Shown here one piece after another: positions 35,419 through 64,000 of a stretch of DNA of 64,000 bases. Made by a program: the position numbers and the translations under genes. The DNA is taken from contig NW_006500337.1 in NCBI RefSeq assembly GCF_000471905.2, positions 2,061,823 to 2,125,822 on the forward strand, in the 5' to 3' direction. This stretch comes from Amborella trichopoda (lineage: Eukaryota; Streptophyta; Magnoliopsida; Amborellales; Amborellaceae). Under the pieces are notes generated by a model. It had not been told where the DNA came from, searched no databases, and saw only the letters and a list, made by a program, of their open reading frames with translations. The stretch's first letter is position 1, and every line of letters begins with the position of its first letter.

Positions 35419-37974
35419 CTCAAAACCCATGGCAATGTCAGTCCATATATTACCCCATTAACTACTAGAATTCCATTTCATTAACTCAGAACCAACAAAA
35501 TTTAAAAAAATGTACTTTTTATGTGATTAAAAAGGCAACATTTCAATATTTAACAGAGACTTTGGAGGATATAAGAGTTGAAGAACTTAAAGTCCTTTTT
35601 TTTTAATTGCTAAAATAGTCATCTTCTAATTATATGGTGGATCCTAAAATTTCACATAAAAAAGTCATTCCAAGTAGCTCTTTCACCTGAGGGACTAAGT
35701 GTATAATATGCTCTACAGGAGTGTGGTTACTTTCTGCAATTTTGGTTGAGTAACCATCTTTGTTACCGCTGATTGAGATGGGCAGCTGTTCTTGCTTCAA
35801 TGTTGTCGGTTTCCACTGTTATCATTTATTTCCTTCTGCTTAATTTGGCCAAATATCCTTCTCCATATTTCATCTATTTCTCCTTTCCTCCTTGTTGCTT
35901 TTCTCTTTCCAAAAGGTTTTATCTTTTGACCAATGCAACAAGTACGTTGAGAGGCTTATCTTGGGTTTTTTTTTTTTTTAATTAAAAATAAGAAAATAAA
36001 AAAGGGCTCAGTCCTTTCAATTTGTCTTGATGATTATTTCTTATGGTTAAATTACTTATGAAATAAAAATGTGGACAACCCAAGTTTCATTTCACTAGAG
36101 AAGAAAAGGAATATGTTTACATCCATTGAAAAAAATGAATTTTTTTTCCCCTTCAATATGGAATGTTTAGATGTCTACAAAGAGCATTTATATATGAATG
36201 GGAATTAATCTACGATGAAAAAGAGCCTGTTGTCAATTCAAAGTGTATACTAGTTGTTCCAATGACCAAAATACTCTTGAACCTTGCCCGAGGCGAGTAA
36301 CTCGACACATAAGTTCCAACTTTCAAAGTAATTTATCTGAGGGTATATCGGTCTTAAGGGTGGTGGCCTCTTAAGGGTTTAATCTTCTTCAAAGCCAACT
36401 AACACCATTTTTTAAAGTCAAGAGAGAGACCAAATACAAATCCTCCACGGCTGCGAAAGAGTCTAAAAAGTAATGGTTTGAGCAAAAGTTGACAAAAGTG
36501 GGCCTCTTAATTATATTTTAAAGAACAATGGTTTCATGCAACAGTTATATAGCAACATGATGCAATAATCTTAAAAAACCATTTTATGGCCATTAGTTTG
36601 ATCCAAATTTTGACATATATATTCGTTTCATTCTAATGAACAATTGAAAAAAAAAAAAAATTGAAAACAAAACCTAGAAAGTATTTTTTTAGACTAATTA
36701 ATATAGATCATTCATTTTGGTGAGATACTTAGATCTAAGCTTTAGAAGGATTTTTTTCATCTTCAAATTTTTTATATGGTTTTATTATTATTGAACAATG
36801 TTAAAAAAGAAAAAAAAAATGATTTTGACTTTATAAAGGTTGAGATCTTGAAATTCACAAAATGAATGGTTTAGATTCGTTGTTGGAGGAGACTCATTTT
36901 GACCATATCTAGGGTTCAAATTGAACTCTTTTTTTTTTTGTAGATTGATTGTTAAGATGAAAAGAGTGTGTGTGTAAATTTTAAAATCATACAAATATCA
37001 CAAACAAAATTTTCTAAAAATGCAGGATACAACCGTTGCATTAGATCATTGCTATATTTTAAATGACATGATATTGTCATCATTTCGTCTTAATTACATT
37101 TTAAATGACAAGACATTGTTATCATACCGTCTTAATTATATTTCAAATGACAATATATAGCTATCATGTCGTATATAGCAATTCCAACTCACCAGCCTTT
37201 GACCTGTACTTTTCTACATAACATTTTAAACGATTCTTGAACTTTGCTTTCTTCATCATACATTTGAACTTTTGTTTGCCCTTCTATGACCTTCACGGTG
37301 AAAATATGTTAGGAAACGGTAAAGAAAATAAAATAAAATAATTAACAAATTATAGTTATTTCTAGGCACAATTATCAAGACCGGAACGAACCAATAGTAT
37401 GGCAGTTCGATCGGTCAACGGTTTGGTCCAAAGTAATCGGGTTTGGTTGAAAATCAATAAAAAATCTATATTTGACTGGTTGGACTAGACAATTCGAATT
37501 GTTCGACCAATTAAATGATGTTGGGTAGATTTTTAATTTCATTTTATATTTTTAAACTACTAGTTCTATTTTTTTTTCCCTTATTTCTAAGATCTGGTTT
37601 AACTGATTTGATCAATTACTAAACCAATTTTAATCGGACCAAATCCTTCACTTGTTTGGTGATGGGCCAATCTCAATAGTTGTGTTTCTAAATCCTAATT
37701 TGGTCAGCTTAACTAAAAACCCATCCCCAACGTGCTTTATTTTGAACATGTTGATATTGAGACCATATGGTGTCAATCAAATGAATAAACATGTTGCTCA
37801 CAGTGTTGCCTTCTGTTTGTGTGCTCCAAATATTTTTTGAACCTGGTATGAGACTTAATGTTACATCATTTAAAACTAAAAAATTGGTTAATTATCAATA
37901 CAAAACATAAAAATTTAATAGCATTTTTTTATTTTTGAAGAATTTTTAAAGATATGATAAGCTAATCAAGCCGT
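35419..37974. other. Intergenic sequence, no gene seen
   Basis: AT-rich. A threefold degenerate run of AAATGACA.GA.ATTGT.ATCAT.TCGT (about 37055-37170) is visible. 37370-37640 is rich in GGTTTGGT/GACCAATT words, like a worn transposon. Confidence 0.55.
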
Positions 37975-38325
37975 GGAGCTGAGGTTTTATGAAAATAAAG
38001 TCAAACCTCACCTTGAATCCTTGTTTAGAAAGCATTTTTGGCATCTGGAATCAGATGGCTCTAAAATCAATTTTTAATCCCTACTACTAAAGTTGAAGTT
38101 CAAAAAATGGTATAAATCTTACATGAGTTTGTGAGCACTTATTTTTAAGATGAAATAAAAATTCTAGATAATGTATTACAATAAAAACTATTTTAACTTT
38201 TGAAATAATTTTTTTTTATAATCCTAGTTGTCAAGACCAAGATGATCAATTTGAAGATTTTCCGACGCCAAAATTATAGTGTTTTGAGGTGAGGCTTTAT
38301 TTATTTTGATGGACCCTAGCGAAGC
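37975..38325. mobile_element. M1-like MITE, diverged, just upstream of the GR promoter
   Basis: Ends GTGGAGCTGAGGTTTTATGA and, inverted, the AGGTGAGGCTTTATTTATTT end; inner arms AACCTCACCTT and GAGGTGAGGCTT pair. The core has GTTGTCAAGACCAAGATGA and TCAATTTGAAGATTTTCCGA. It ends about 40 bp before the promoter repeats. Confidence 0.5.
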
Positions 38326-38359
38326 CAAAAATTATATTAGCCAAAAAAAAAAAAAGAAA

Positions 38360-38530
38360 TTTTAAAACCCAACTGAAGGGTTTTTTCGCTAATTTAGAAA
38401 CCCTTACTGAAGGGTGCATTTTGAAACCCTAACTGAAGGGTTTTTTCCGCCAATTTTCTCCCTCAAAAAATCAACCCATTTCTCCGCTCACTATAAATAG
38501 CACTTACATTTTCCTTATATCGTTGATCGT
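38360..38530 (+). promoter_or_regulatory. Probable promoter of the glutathione reductase gene
   Basis: A good TATA box (TATAAATA, 38492-38499) would put the start near 38525. Upstream are three copies of a partly palindromic motif of the type AAACCCtAACTGAAGGGTTT, at 38365-38386, 38398-38415 and 38424-38446; the last contains a telo-box (AAACCCTAA, 38424-38432). It lies 1.6 kb before the start codon, so its link to the gene needs a 5'-UTR intron. The acceptor-like TTGGTTCAG ending at 40106 just before the ATG supports that. Confidence 0.55.
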
Positions 38531-38604
38531 TCTTTGCCTATTGTGGAGGCTTCATGACCAGGCTTTTTTCCTACTAAGCTTACCAAATTTCAACACGATT
38601 CTGT

Positions 38605-38760
38605 TTCTGATTCATATAAGGTTTGTGAGTTCAATCTACTAGAATGCTTTTTATCTGCTTCTGATTCATATAAGGTTTGTGAGTTCAATCTACTAGAATG
38701 CTTTTTATCTGCTTCTGATTCATATAAGGTTTGTGAGTTCAATCTACCTGCTGCTTCTGA
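38605..38760 (+). repeat. 54-bp tandem repeat in the presumed GR leader
   Basis: Copies start at 38605, 38659 and 38713 (period exactly 54 bp), with a short fourth partial. The first two units are nearly identical. Each copy contains ATAAGGTTTGTGAG, which resembles a 5' splice donor (AAG|GTTTGT). Two upstream units in the same promoter neighbourhood could therefore give alternative leader donors. The minus-strand ORF here (repeating RLNSQTLYESEAD) exists because 54 is a multiple of three; I do not regard it as a gene. Confidence 0.85.
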
Positions 38761-40114
38761 TCCGTCAAGGAACTTAGTCGCTGTTGTCTTTGTGTATTGC
38801 AAATTTTTCTCCTGTTTTTGGTTGTTCTATTGCACTTAATGATTTTTTTTGGAAGATTTTTTGTATGATCATCGTTAAGTTATTTTGACGGTGGAAATTC
38901 AAGCGGGCGAATTTCTGTTCATCTTCAAATATTGTGTTTTTCTCTGTTTACAGATGTCTATTCGATGTTGATTTAAATGGATAAAAGAATATGAGAGGAA
39001 GATTTTTGATTCTGATAAGTGGATTCAGTGTTGCTTTTCTTCGCATTTTGAGATTCTCTGTGAAATTTTGATTTTTGCATTCGGAGAATAATGATTTTCT
39101 GCAAGGGGAAACCGTTGTGTAGGAATGGAATTGCTCGTTATTTTAGTGAATTTGTTTGTATTTTTCTGCTATAATTAATTATTTTAGTGATTTTCTCAAA
39201 ATTACAGAACTTGTATAATTAATTTTTCTGCTAATTTATTTTGACTTATTTCAGTAAATCTGAATCTTTGTTCTTGAAGATCTTAAATGTACCATTCAAG
39301 TTCCTTAGTCAATTTTTCCTTTTAAGACTTCATATTTTCCCTTTTTTTTGGCATTTTTATATAGTTGGAAGCTCTAGAACTTTTGATGATGTTCATGCAT
39401 CTCTCTATTAGATCTTTCCTCATGCATTTTTTTCTCCTATAGAGTCCATCTTTCTTGAATTTTTGTTCAATTTCCCATCTTGTAGTTGAGTCTTTAAATA
39501 TTTGATGTGTATTTGCTGAAGGTATCTTGGTTTGTTTTGTCAAACTGCTGAAATAAGTGTTTGTTTAGTAGAAGAAAGGTGAAGTTGGCAATGACTAGAG
39601 TAATTACTGTTACAATTGCAACAGCAATAAAATGACAATGGAACCTTAAATGTCAAACCTTTTTTTTTTTTGGTGGGGGGGTGGGGTTGTGTGGGCGGGA
39701 ATCCTTACTTATGGATGTGATGATATTTCAAATTCTATTATTGTATGTATAGTGGTTACTACTTGATATCAATTCAAGGGGAATGGCATTTCCTGAATAT
39801 TTTGTATTGTAATTGATACCTATTTTTTGTATAATCAGATCAGTTATCTAGATAATAGTCGCATATTCAACTTTTTTTGTGGGAATTCAAAAGTTAATTT
39901 GAGCATGGCATGCGATCCGTTATGCAAAAGTTTACGTATTCCCATTAAAATGATTACATGGTTTTGATAAGAACTAGTCGGATTATATCGATCCCTTCTC
40001 TTATAAAAATGAAAAGGGAGAATATCAGTGTTGGAATTCTATTGTGTATCACTTAATGACTTTATTCTCGACTTCTCTTTCTTAATTTTGTTTTCCATTG
40101 GTTCAGCCGTCAAG
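38761..40114 (+). other. Presumed 5'-UTR intron of the GR gene
   Basis: No coding potential is seen. The stretch is T-rich with a poly-T/GGTGGGGGGGTGGGG patch near 39660-39690. It ends with a T-rich tract and TTCAG at 40102-40106, eight bases before the start codon, as expected for a leader intron. The donor is unknown; candidates lie in the 54-bp repeats. A transcript would settle it. Confidence 0.45.
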
Positions 40115-58320
<18,206 letters not shown>

Positions 58321-58450
58321 GTAATAGGATAATTTGTTTGGGGAATATCAGCTCATGCTTATTTGAGGGGGACTATCAATAAAACAATATAAAGCCGTCA
58401 TATTGTCGATGAATAAAAGTATTTTATATTATTTTTCAAGTGGGAGATGT
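58321..58450 (+). terminator. 3'-UTR and poly(A) signals of the GR gene
   Basis: Two AATAAA hexamers follow the stop codon at 58318-58320, at 58378-58383 and 58412-58417. Cleavage probably falls within about 30 nt of one of them. Confidence 0.6.
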
Positions 58451-59149
58451 TGCTATTATTTTTTTAAATACAATGTTTATGTGATTATTTGGTAGTCTCT
58501 AAAATCTCTTTAGTTGTCATCCTCTCTAAAATGGGAACAATTGAATCCATTTGATGATTCTATGATTTACATTACATCCTTGTATTTCCTCTCATAAGTG
58601 GAACTTAGTCACGAGACATTGTATATGTAAAAGGTCCGTACAAAATGATCTGTATGGCCCTTTTTCTTCGCTAAGTCTGCAATGGTAGGCCAGGCAGTGG
58701 GCCACCAGCCGGGCAAAGTTGTCCCTGTCCTAAAAAAAACTGGGGCTTGAGCCAGAAGATGTGACCTGAGGGCCAAGCTAGTGGTGGCCTGATGGCCCTG
58801 CGAGGACCACAGGTAGCAAGTTTCCATTTAAAACAAGATTTTTTTTAAAAAAATGTCAAATTTTTTTAAATCCGAACTCTGGTGTTTGGGGAGATGCTCA
58901 TGATCATTCCTTCCGGCATCATAATGTACGAGTCAGGGTTGCAACCTTGGATTTTCTTGTAATTATTTCAATAGTGCTTTGACTGCTTGGATGGATTGGT
59001 TGGTTGTGGCGTTCTATCAAGCATGTTTTTTTATTTTTTTAGCAATGTTCTATCAAACGTGTTTTTCGTTCGTGTGGTCCACTTTCCAACCCCGTTGCTG
59101 TCCAACCCATTTTATTGGACGGTGAATTACATTGTTATCTTAGACTTAT
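58451..59149. other. Intergenic sequence after the GR gene
   Basis: A GGCC/GGGCC-rich patch at about 58650-58815 recalls the GGCC-rich M2 copies, but I could not define its ends. No gene seen. Confidence 0.5.
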
Positions 59150-59385
59150 AAGAGAACCGGGTCTGGGCTGGTTCGATCCAGATTCGATAGGTTAAGGACC
59201 CGTCACTTACCAGGTTGGGTTGGGTCCTAGGTGGTGCACATACATACACACTAGGCTAGATTCATCCCTCCTAGGACACAACTGGACTTGGTGAGGTTCG
59301 GGCTATGATCAGACCCGGACCTGACCTGCCAAGCAACACCCTGACCCAGTCTGAGCTGGTGAACTTCCGATTATCACCCCTATGT
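59150..59385. mobile_element. M2-like element, partial
   Basis: A GGGTCTGGG/GACCCGGACC-rich body with an inverted right end TAGGGGTGATAATCGGAAG. The left terminus is not clear. Confidence 0.45.
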
Positions 59386-59802
59386 CGTCACGACAATATG
59401 GATCATTTGGTGTCTTTCTAAAAGTGAGGACAAAATTACTAAAGTTATGCAGAAAAGTACGCCGATTGCAAGGACTCATGGTTATATTTGGTACTGGGGG
59501 CGTGGTGGTAACACCCCTACACCCTAGTTATTGCATTGATATCAGTCCCACTTACACCACTCCAACCCTTAAAAGCCAACTCCTAAACAATTTTAAAAAA
59601 AACATAAAGGGGTTGAATTACTTTCGAGGAAGAAAAAAAAGAAAACTCAAGGTTATACTTTTGAGCTCGTGGGTTTCATCAAGCTTCCCTACAAAAGAAA
59701 AGAAAGGGGCAGATCTTCTGAAGAGGTAGATCTTCTGAGATGATGGCCATAGTAGGGATTCAACCAGCTGTGGACATGGCCTGCCTGCCAAATCAACAGG
59801 GG

Positions 59803-59884
59803 CACGTGAAGTCCCACCTTGGCAGAATTGCAGTCCTCCCGAATGTCACCATTGGAACCTACCTTTGTTTGATAGTTATAAATA
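59803..59884 (+). promoter_or_regulatory. Isolated promoter-like arrangement: G-box, reverse CCAAT, TATA
   Basis: CACGTG at 59803-59808, ATTGG (reverse CCAAT) near 59850, and TATAAATA at 59877-59884, in the order and spacing of a plant core promoter. The predicted start is about 59912. The only open frame just downstream is the 33-codon ORF at 59948. Confidence 0.4.
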
Positions 59885-59947
59885 CACAAGCCACGTTCTA
59901 GGGAAATGGGTGAAGCAAAGCAAATAGTAATAGCAAATTAGGGAATT

Positions 59948-60049
59948 ATGAAAGAGAGAGATGGGTCTGTACAACATATGAGCATGACTACAATTTTTTC
60001 CCATTTATTGGTAGGAGGATGGGGCCATAAAGGCCTCTTTGCATTCTAA
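59948..60049 (+). CDS. Candidate 33-residue small ORF downstream of a TATA box
   Basis: It encodes MKERDGSVQHMSMTT then IFSHLLVGGWGHKGLFAF and ends at TAA 60047-60049. It is the first ATG after the predicted transcription start, 63 bp after the TATA box. I do not recognise the peptide; it lacks the DVL/RTFL signature. Short ORFs arise by chance, so the case rests on the promoter arrangement. The sequence could equally be the start of a longer spliced or noncoding transcript. Confidence 0.2.
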   Translation: MKERDGSVQHMSMTTIFSHLLVGGWGHKGLFAF

Positions 60050-61720
60050 TGTTAGGATAAGTTTGATATTTTCTAGTTAATCATATATCAATCTTGAACT
60101 ATATTCATGTCTGTCTGCCTTTTACTTCTTCTTCTTCTTCTTTTTTTTTTTTTGGTGGGGTCACTATTCCTGCTCTCTATGGTCGCCAAAAGGGAAGAAA
60201 AAATAAGATAATGGAAAGGTGCTTTGGATACTTCCAGAGGGTTATTTTTTAACCGCATGAGTTTTGCCCGTTACAATTTTTTTTTTAAAAAAATAGGGGT
60301 AAGCTATGTGAAAATTGTCTCTTAGTATACTTTTCCATTTCACTACACTACGTTAAAAAGGTGGTTTGCAATCCAAACTTTGGACATCCGTATCTTGTTC
60401 AACTTGGCCATAGGTAGTTCTTGGTGTTTAAAGTGGTTCGAAGGTCCATCTTTTGAATAAGATACTGTAATTTTTTTTTGTAAGGGTTTTGTTAGGCTAC
60501 TCTTATACATAGAGTGTATAATGTTCTCAATATTTGTGGACATTTAGATATTCTTTATTTGTATTACAAATTTTTTTAAGCTAAGGGGATTTTTGGTCAT
60601 TATGAGAGTGGAATAGATATTTTTATAAGAAACTTATGGTATTCTATTAGTAGTTAAAAAATAATTAATACTCTATATCGGTGACATCACACATCGTGTT
60701 GGTGATGTTGTTGTTTTATTAAAAAAATATCTATTTTACCATTAATTAATTACTTAAAATACCCCTGGACAATAAGTTACTACATCATATATCCAAAAAT
60801 TTTGAATACATTAATATATACTCCATATATAAGAGTAGCATAACAAAATTATTTTATTTTTAATAAGAGCTCACAATCATTCTTGTTTGTCAAATCTTAA
60901 ATATGACGGTTATAGATGTGTCACTAACTAGACACAAAGTTCAAAAAAGAATTTTTCAAAGTGTGATTCATCCTAAGCCATTCAATTTAACATCTAATAG
61001 CTAGTAACAATTGTGACTTTCTTATGACAAATCCGGAAGAAATTATGCTCAAAGTTTGCAACTTTCAACCATATTTTAATTTGAGAAAAGAATAAATGGG
61101 GTAAAATGCAAAAAAGGAAAAGCATGAAAAGTTAGATCTCTCCTTAAAAAAAATGTCCCACAACATGGACCACTTTTGAAATTTCTCTATTACATAGAAG
61201 TGGCACATCTGCTTTGCCTTTTTGAAAATGGATGAACATAAGACAGAGAACAGGGAACCCACTACGAAAACACAGACTCACTTTGTACCCGCTGGAGAGA
61301 GACTGTGTCTCATCCCTTTGGAAAACCCTAGTTGTGAAGGAACATCATGTACTTCCCTTCAACATTAGATTTGATGCTTTCAAAGAACCAATTCATAATT
61401 TGAATGGCCAGGCCTTTTGCTTCTAAGATAGGGAAGAAAAGTATTAATGTGAAACGAAAGAAAGGCCATGCCATCAAATGATTTCATATTCGGTCTACCA
61501 ATATTGTCGTGCGGTGTTGGACACGTAATGTTTTCACATGATTCAAAGGCAAAAGTGGCACGCCCCACACTGTTTCCTTTCCAATCTCTCACCCTTTCCT
61601 TTTCCAAAGGTACGAGCATCCCACTTTGCATTCACATGCTTTGAACGTTTACATCCTTGCCTCCAAATCCCATCTCTCTCTCTCTCTCTCTCTCTTAATC
61701 CTTGCCTCCGAAAGCCACTA
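60050..61720. other. Intergenic sequence, no gene seen
   Basis: AT-rich. 60965-61010 matches the reverse complement of about 7771-7825 (GATGTnAAATTGAATGGCTT), so a further dispersed repeat exists. A CT microsatellite lies at 61674-61695. Confidence 0.55.
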
Positions 61721-62518
61721 GGGGTGGCAATGGACCCACGACGTGGGACCCGCGACCCAACCTAGGTTTGAGTATGGATCCAAAAATTGGAGTCACCGAG
61801 GGCGTGGAGTTTTGATCTTGAACCTGAACACTATTCGGATTTGGGTTGGGGACAGGGTCCCTGTGGACCCAACTTGGACTTGACCCGAATGTAATAATTT
61901 TTTACTAATAGTATAACTATATATTGTTAGTTATAGTATTTAAATCAAAAAAGTTTATTTAAGTATGATGTTCTAAACGATCAAATTAGGGCAAAGTTTT
62001 AACTAGAACAGGTTTTTTTGATGTCCAAATATCTTCAAATCGATCATCTCAACCTCAAGATGCATGGACATGAGAAAAAAAATAGATTTCAAGTTTTGAA
62101 AATAGTGCATCTTGTAATGCATTTTTGGGCCATCAAGATTTTTAGGTTTTTATAGATTTGCTCGATCTACACCATTTTTTAAGCTTTAAATTTTATAATT
62201 AGAGATAAAAAAATATTTTAAAGCAATCACAAAGATTTCCAGTATTGAAACGATATTTCTCGATACTATTTGAAAGTGCGCTTTGCTTTGATTGTTTGGA
62301 GCCTCAGCTTAATGCAAACCCCATAAAAATATATGTAAATATATAAATATTCTGATATTGGGTCGGGTCTGATTGGGCCCGGTCAGGTCTGGGTCCCATA
62401 TTATATATGCGGGTCAGGGTCTAGATTCGGTGAATTTGGTTCAAAGTTTGGTTTTGAGTCCCATAATAATTTTTTCAGGTCTGATCCGGTGCTAGGCCTC
62501 GACCCGACCCGACCCCTA
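61721..62518. mobile_element. M2-family (TAGGGGTGGCAA) element, split by an M1 MITE
   Basis: It starts TAGGGGTGGCAATGGACCC and ends CGACCCGACCCGACCCCTA, an inverted match over the first bases. The body is GGGTCC/GACCCG-rich either side of an AT-rich middle (TAACTATATATTGTTAG). TAGGGGTG ends are typical of plant hAT-type non-autonomous elements; that family assignment is inference. Confidence 0.6.
61966..62322. mobile_element. M1-family MITE nested in an M2 element, inverted orientation
   Basis: The core matches the 35031 copy almost word for word (ATGCATGGACATGAGAAAA, TTTTTATAGATTTGCTCGAT) and ends TTTGGAGCCTCAGCTTAATG. It interrupts the M2 element at 61721-62518, so it inserted later. Confidence 0.65.
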
Positions 62519-64000
62519 CTCTCCCGCCTTCAAATGCCATCTTTTTGTACACCTTTCTTTTTCTATTCAGTCATACCTTTCCGGTCCTTTTATGGGAAGT
62601 TGGTACGTTACGGACATCGCATCTCGAGTCTCTCTCTCTCTCAAGTTTGATTAAGACAATGAAAATTGAGAATCTTGCATGTTTTTCCTTATTATTTAAA
62701 CGTCTATTCGACATCAGTAAGATCTAGGATATGATTTTCAATCTTCATATTTCCTTATTTTAAGTTTTAGTCTTAGGTTTCAACACAATGATCATGTGAA
62801 GCACTAAAACTTGAGGCATAATCCTCTCTTTATCAAATTCGATTAGGGAAAAGTGATGAGATAGTGGAAATCAAACGTCTTAGACACTCGTGATAAGCAA
62901 ACGCAATAAACACAATAAAAAATAGAGATCAAAATGGTCCAACTGTTCACTAATGGAGTCAAATATTGCTTAGAATCTATAATGTGAAAATGGGTATCTT
63001 GCATTGAGTGGGTCAGCCACTCGGGCAAAGAATAATAAGGATGGCAACTAAAGTAGTTGGTCTTTATGTTCCTAGCAAAAGAAAGGAGATTGAAATAAAT
63101 TTAGGGTCGGCAACAGGCCCGGCTTAGGAAGACCATCCCTAGCCCGAGCCTGGTCGGGTTTCTTATGGGGTCTACCTAGACTGGGCCAAAGGGCCCCTGG
63201 CCATGGCTGTTGCCCTTAGGCCGGCAATGCTCAGCCTAACTAGACCCTAATTTTTCAGGGCTAGACGGGACCAGGCCAGGGTAAGGTAAGCCACCTGATC
63301 CATCATCTTTTTTCATAAAGAAAAAGTCCACATGGTGAAATAGAACACATGGTTCTCTCTCTATAAATAAATATAATAATAATAATAATAAATCTTCATT
63401 GATGATTACTTCTTTCCAGTGAATTTGTAATCCTGTAACTTGATTTTCTTTCTTTTAATGAAAATTATTTGGTAACGTTTGAAAAAAAAGATAAAAAAGA
63501 AAAAAAAGAAGCACCGAACCCATGGTTCTCTTTCTAAAGATCCCCACCCACATGGAGTACCTGAAAGAGGTTCCCTTGTTGAAAGGAAGAAATTGGGCAT
63601 GGAGTGCCCTTTTTCTCTGTAGGTGGAGGGGACAGGTGGTGTTGGGCAAGGTTGACGAAGAGTTATAGAGGATTAAGGGGGACTGGCCCCCAAGAGGTGG
63701 ACAGGGTGCCCATTAGTCACCCCTTGTCTGCCTTATCAATGTTCAATCAATGTGGGGTCACTTCAGTTTTTGCTCAAAAAGTATTGGAGTGTAAAGCAAT
63801 GGAGACTCGATTTTATTGTGTGTTTTTTAGTTGAAAGATGGTGCGGATGTGAGATTTATTGCTGTGGGGTTAAGGGAAAAAAGGGGATCCCATCTTAAGT
63901 GGGGTGCCCATCTATTAAAGCAACCACACTCAGTTTGAGTGTGCCCCTCACATAGGAACCAGAATAAACGCCTGCCCTCTTTCTCTCTCTCTCTCCTCTC
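62519..64000. other. Intergenic sequence to the window end
   Basis: M2-like remnant at 63098, an AAT repeat near 63372-63390, CT repeats near 62630 and at the very end. No gene seen. Confidence 0.55.
63098..63300. mobile_element. M2-like element, GGCC-rich, partial
   Basis: It starts TAGGGTCGGCAACAGGCCC and runs through GGCC-rich sequence like the 31.7-kb copy. The right end near 63300 is undefined. Confidence 0.45.

Noticed and set aside
38590-38802. Minus-strand ORF with three repeated RLNSQTLYESEAD blocks
   Set aside because: The 54-bp DNA repeat keeps frame by length alone; no start context, no family and no continuation.

Overview
This is plant nuclear DNA. It is AT-rich with spliced genes, long introns, many MITE-like insertions, SSRs and two runs of N (18414-19082 and 33835-33854). 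The two recognisable host genes are intact and both lie on the + strand: a GBA2-type (GH116) glucosylceramidase at 14802-26428 (18 coding exons, 984 residues) and a cytosolic-type glutathione reductase at 40115-58320 (16 coding exons, 495 residues). I built both models by joining exons at GT-AG (once GC-AG) junctions where frame and family sequence agree. Intron sizes and TE load suggest a woody, larger-genome angiosperm, but I cannot name the species.

Layout. 1-14.4 kb is gene-poor: a decayed Copia relic (about 3.6-5.0 kb), a 704-bp terminal-inverted-repeat element (5042-5745), two copies of a recurrent MITE family (called M1 here), a 100-bp tandem repeat and remnants of a TAGGGGTGGCAA-ended family (M2). 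14.4-26.7 kb is the glucosylceramidase gene. Its introns carry an assembly gap in a CT microsatellite, a 5'-truncated RTE LINE with target-site duplications, and a minisatellite with ten CACGTG palindromes. 26.7-38.4 kb is intergenic, made largely of M1 copies, an M2 copy, a minisatellite and a 449-bp MITE with a 10-bp target-site duplication. 38.4-58.4 kb is the glutathione reductase gene, with a TATA promoter and probably a 5'-UTR intron. A defective hAT transposon and small hAT-type MITEs sit in its introns. 58.4-64 kb is intergenic, with M2 copies, one split by an M1 insertion, and an isolated promoter-like arrangement (G-box, reverse CCAAT, TATA) ahead of a 33-codon ORF.

The two genes have no direct biochemical link: one hydrolyses glucosylceramide, the other keeps glutathione reduced. 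Their adjacency matches the Arabidopsis neighbours At3g24180 (GBA2-type) and At3g24170 (GR1), so the pair looks like old conserved microsynteny, stretched here by transposon insertions. I found no new defence, biosynthetic or mobile system. The points most worth a second look are the synteny, the CACGTG minisatellite, the GC-AG intron, the repeat-rich glutathione reductase leader, the isolated promoter plus small ORF near 59.9 kb, and the element families.
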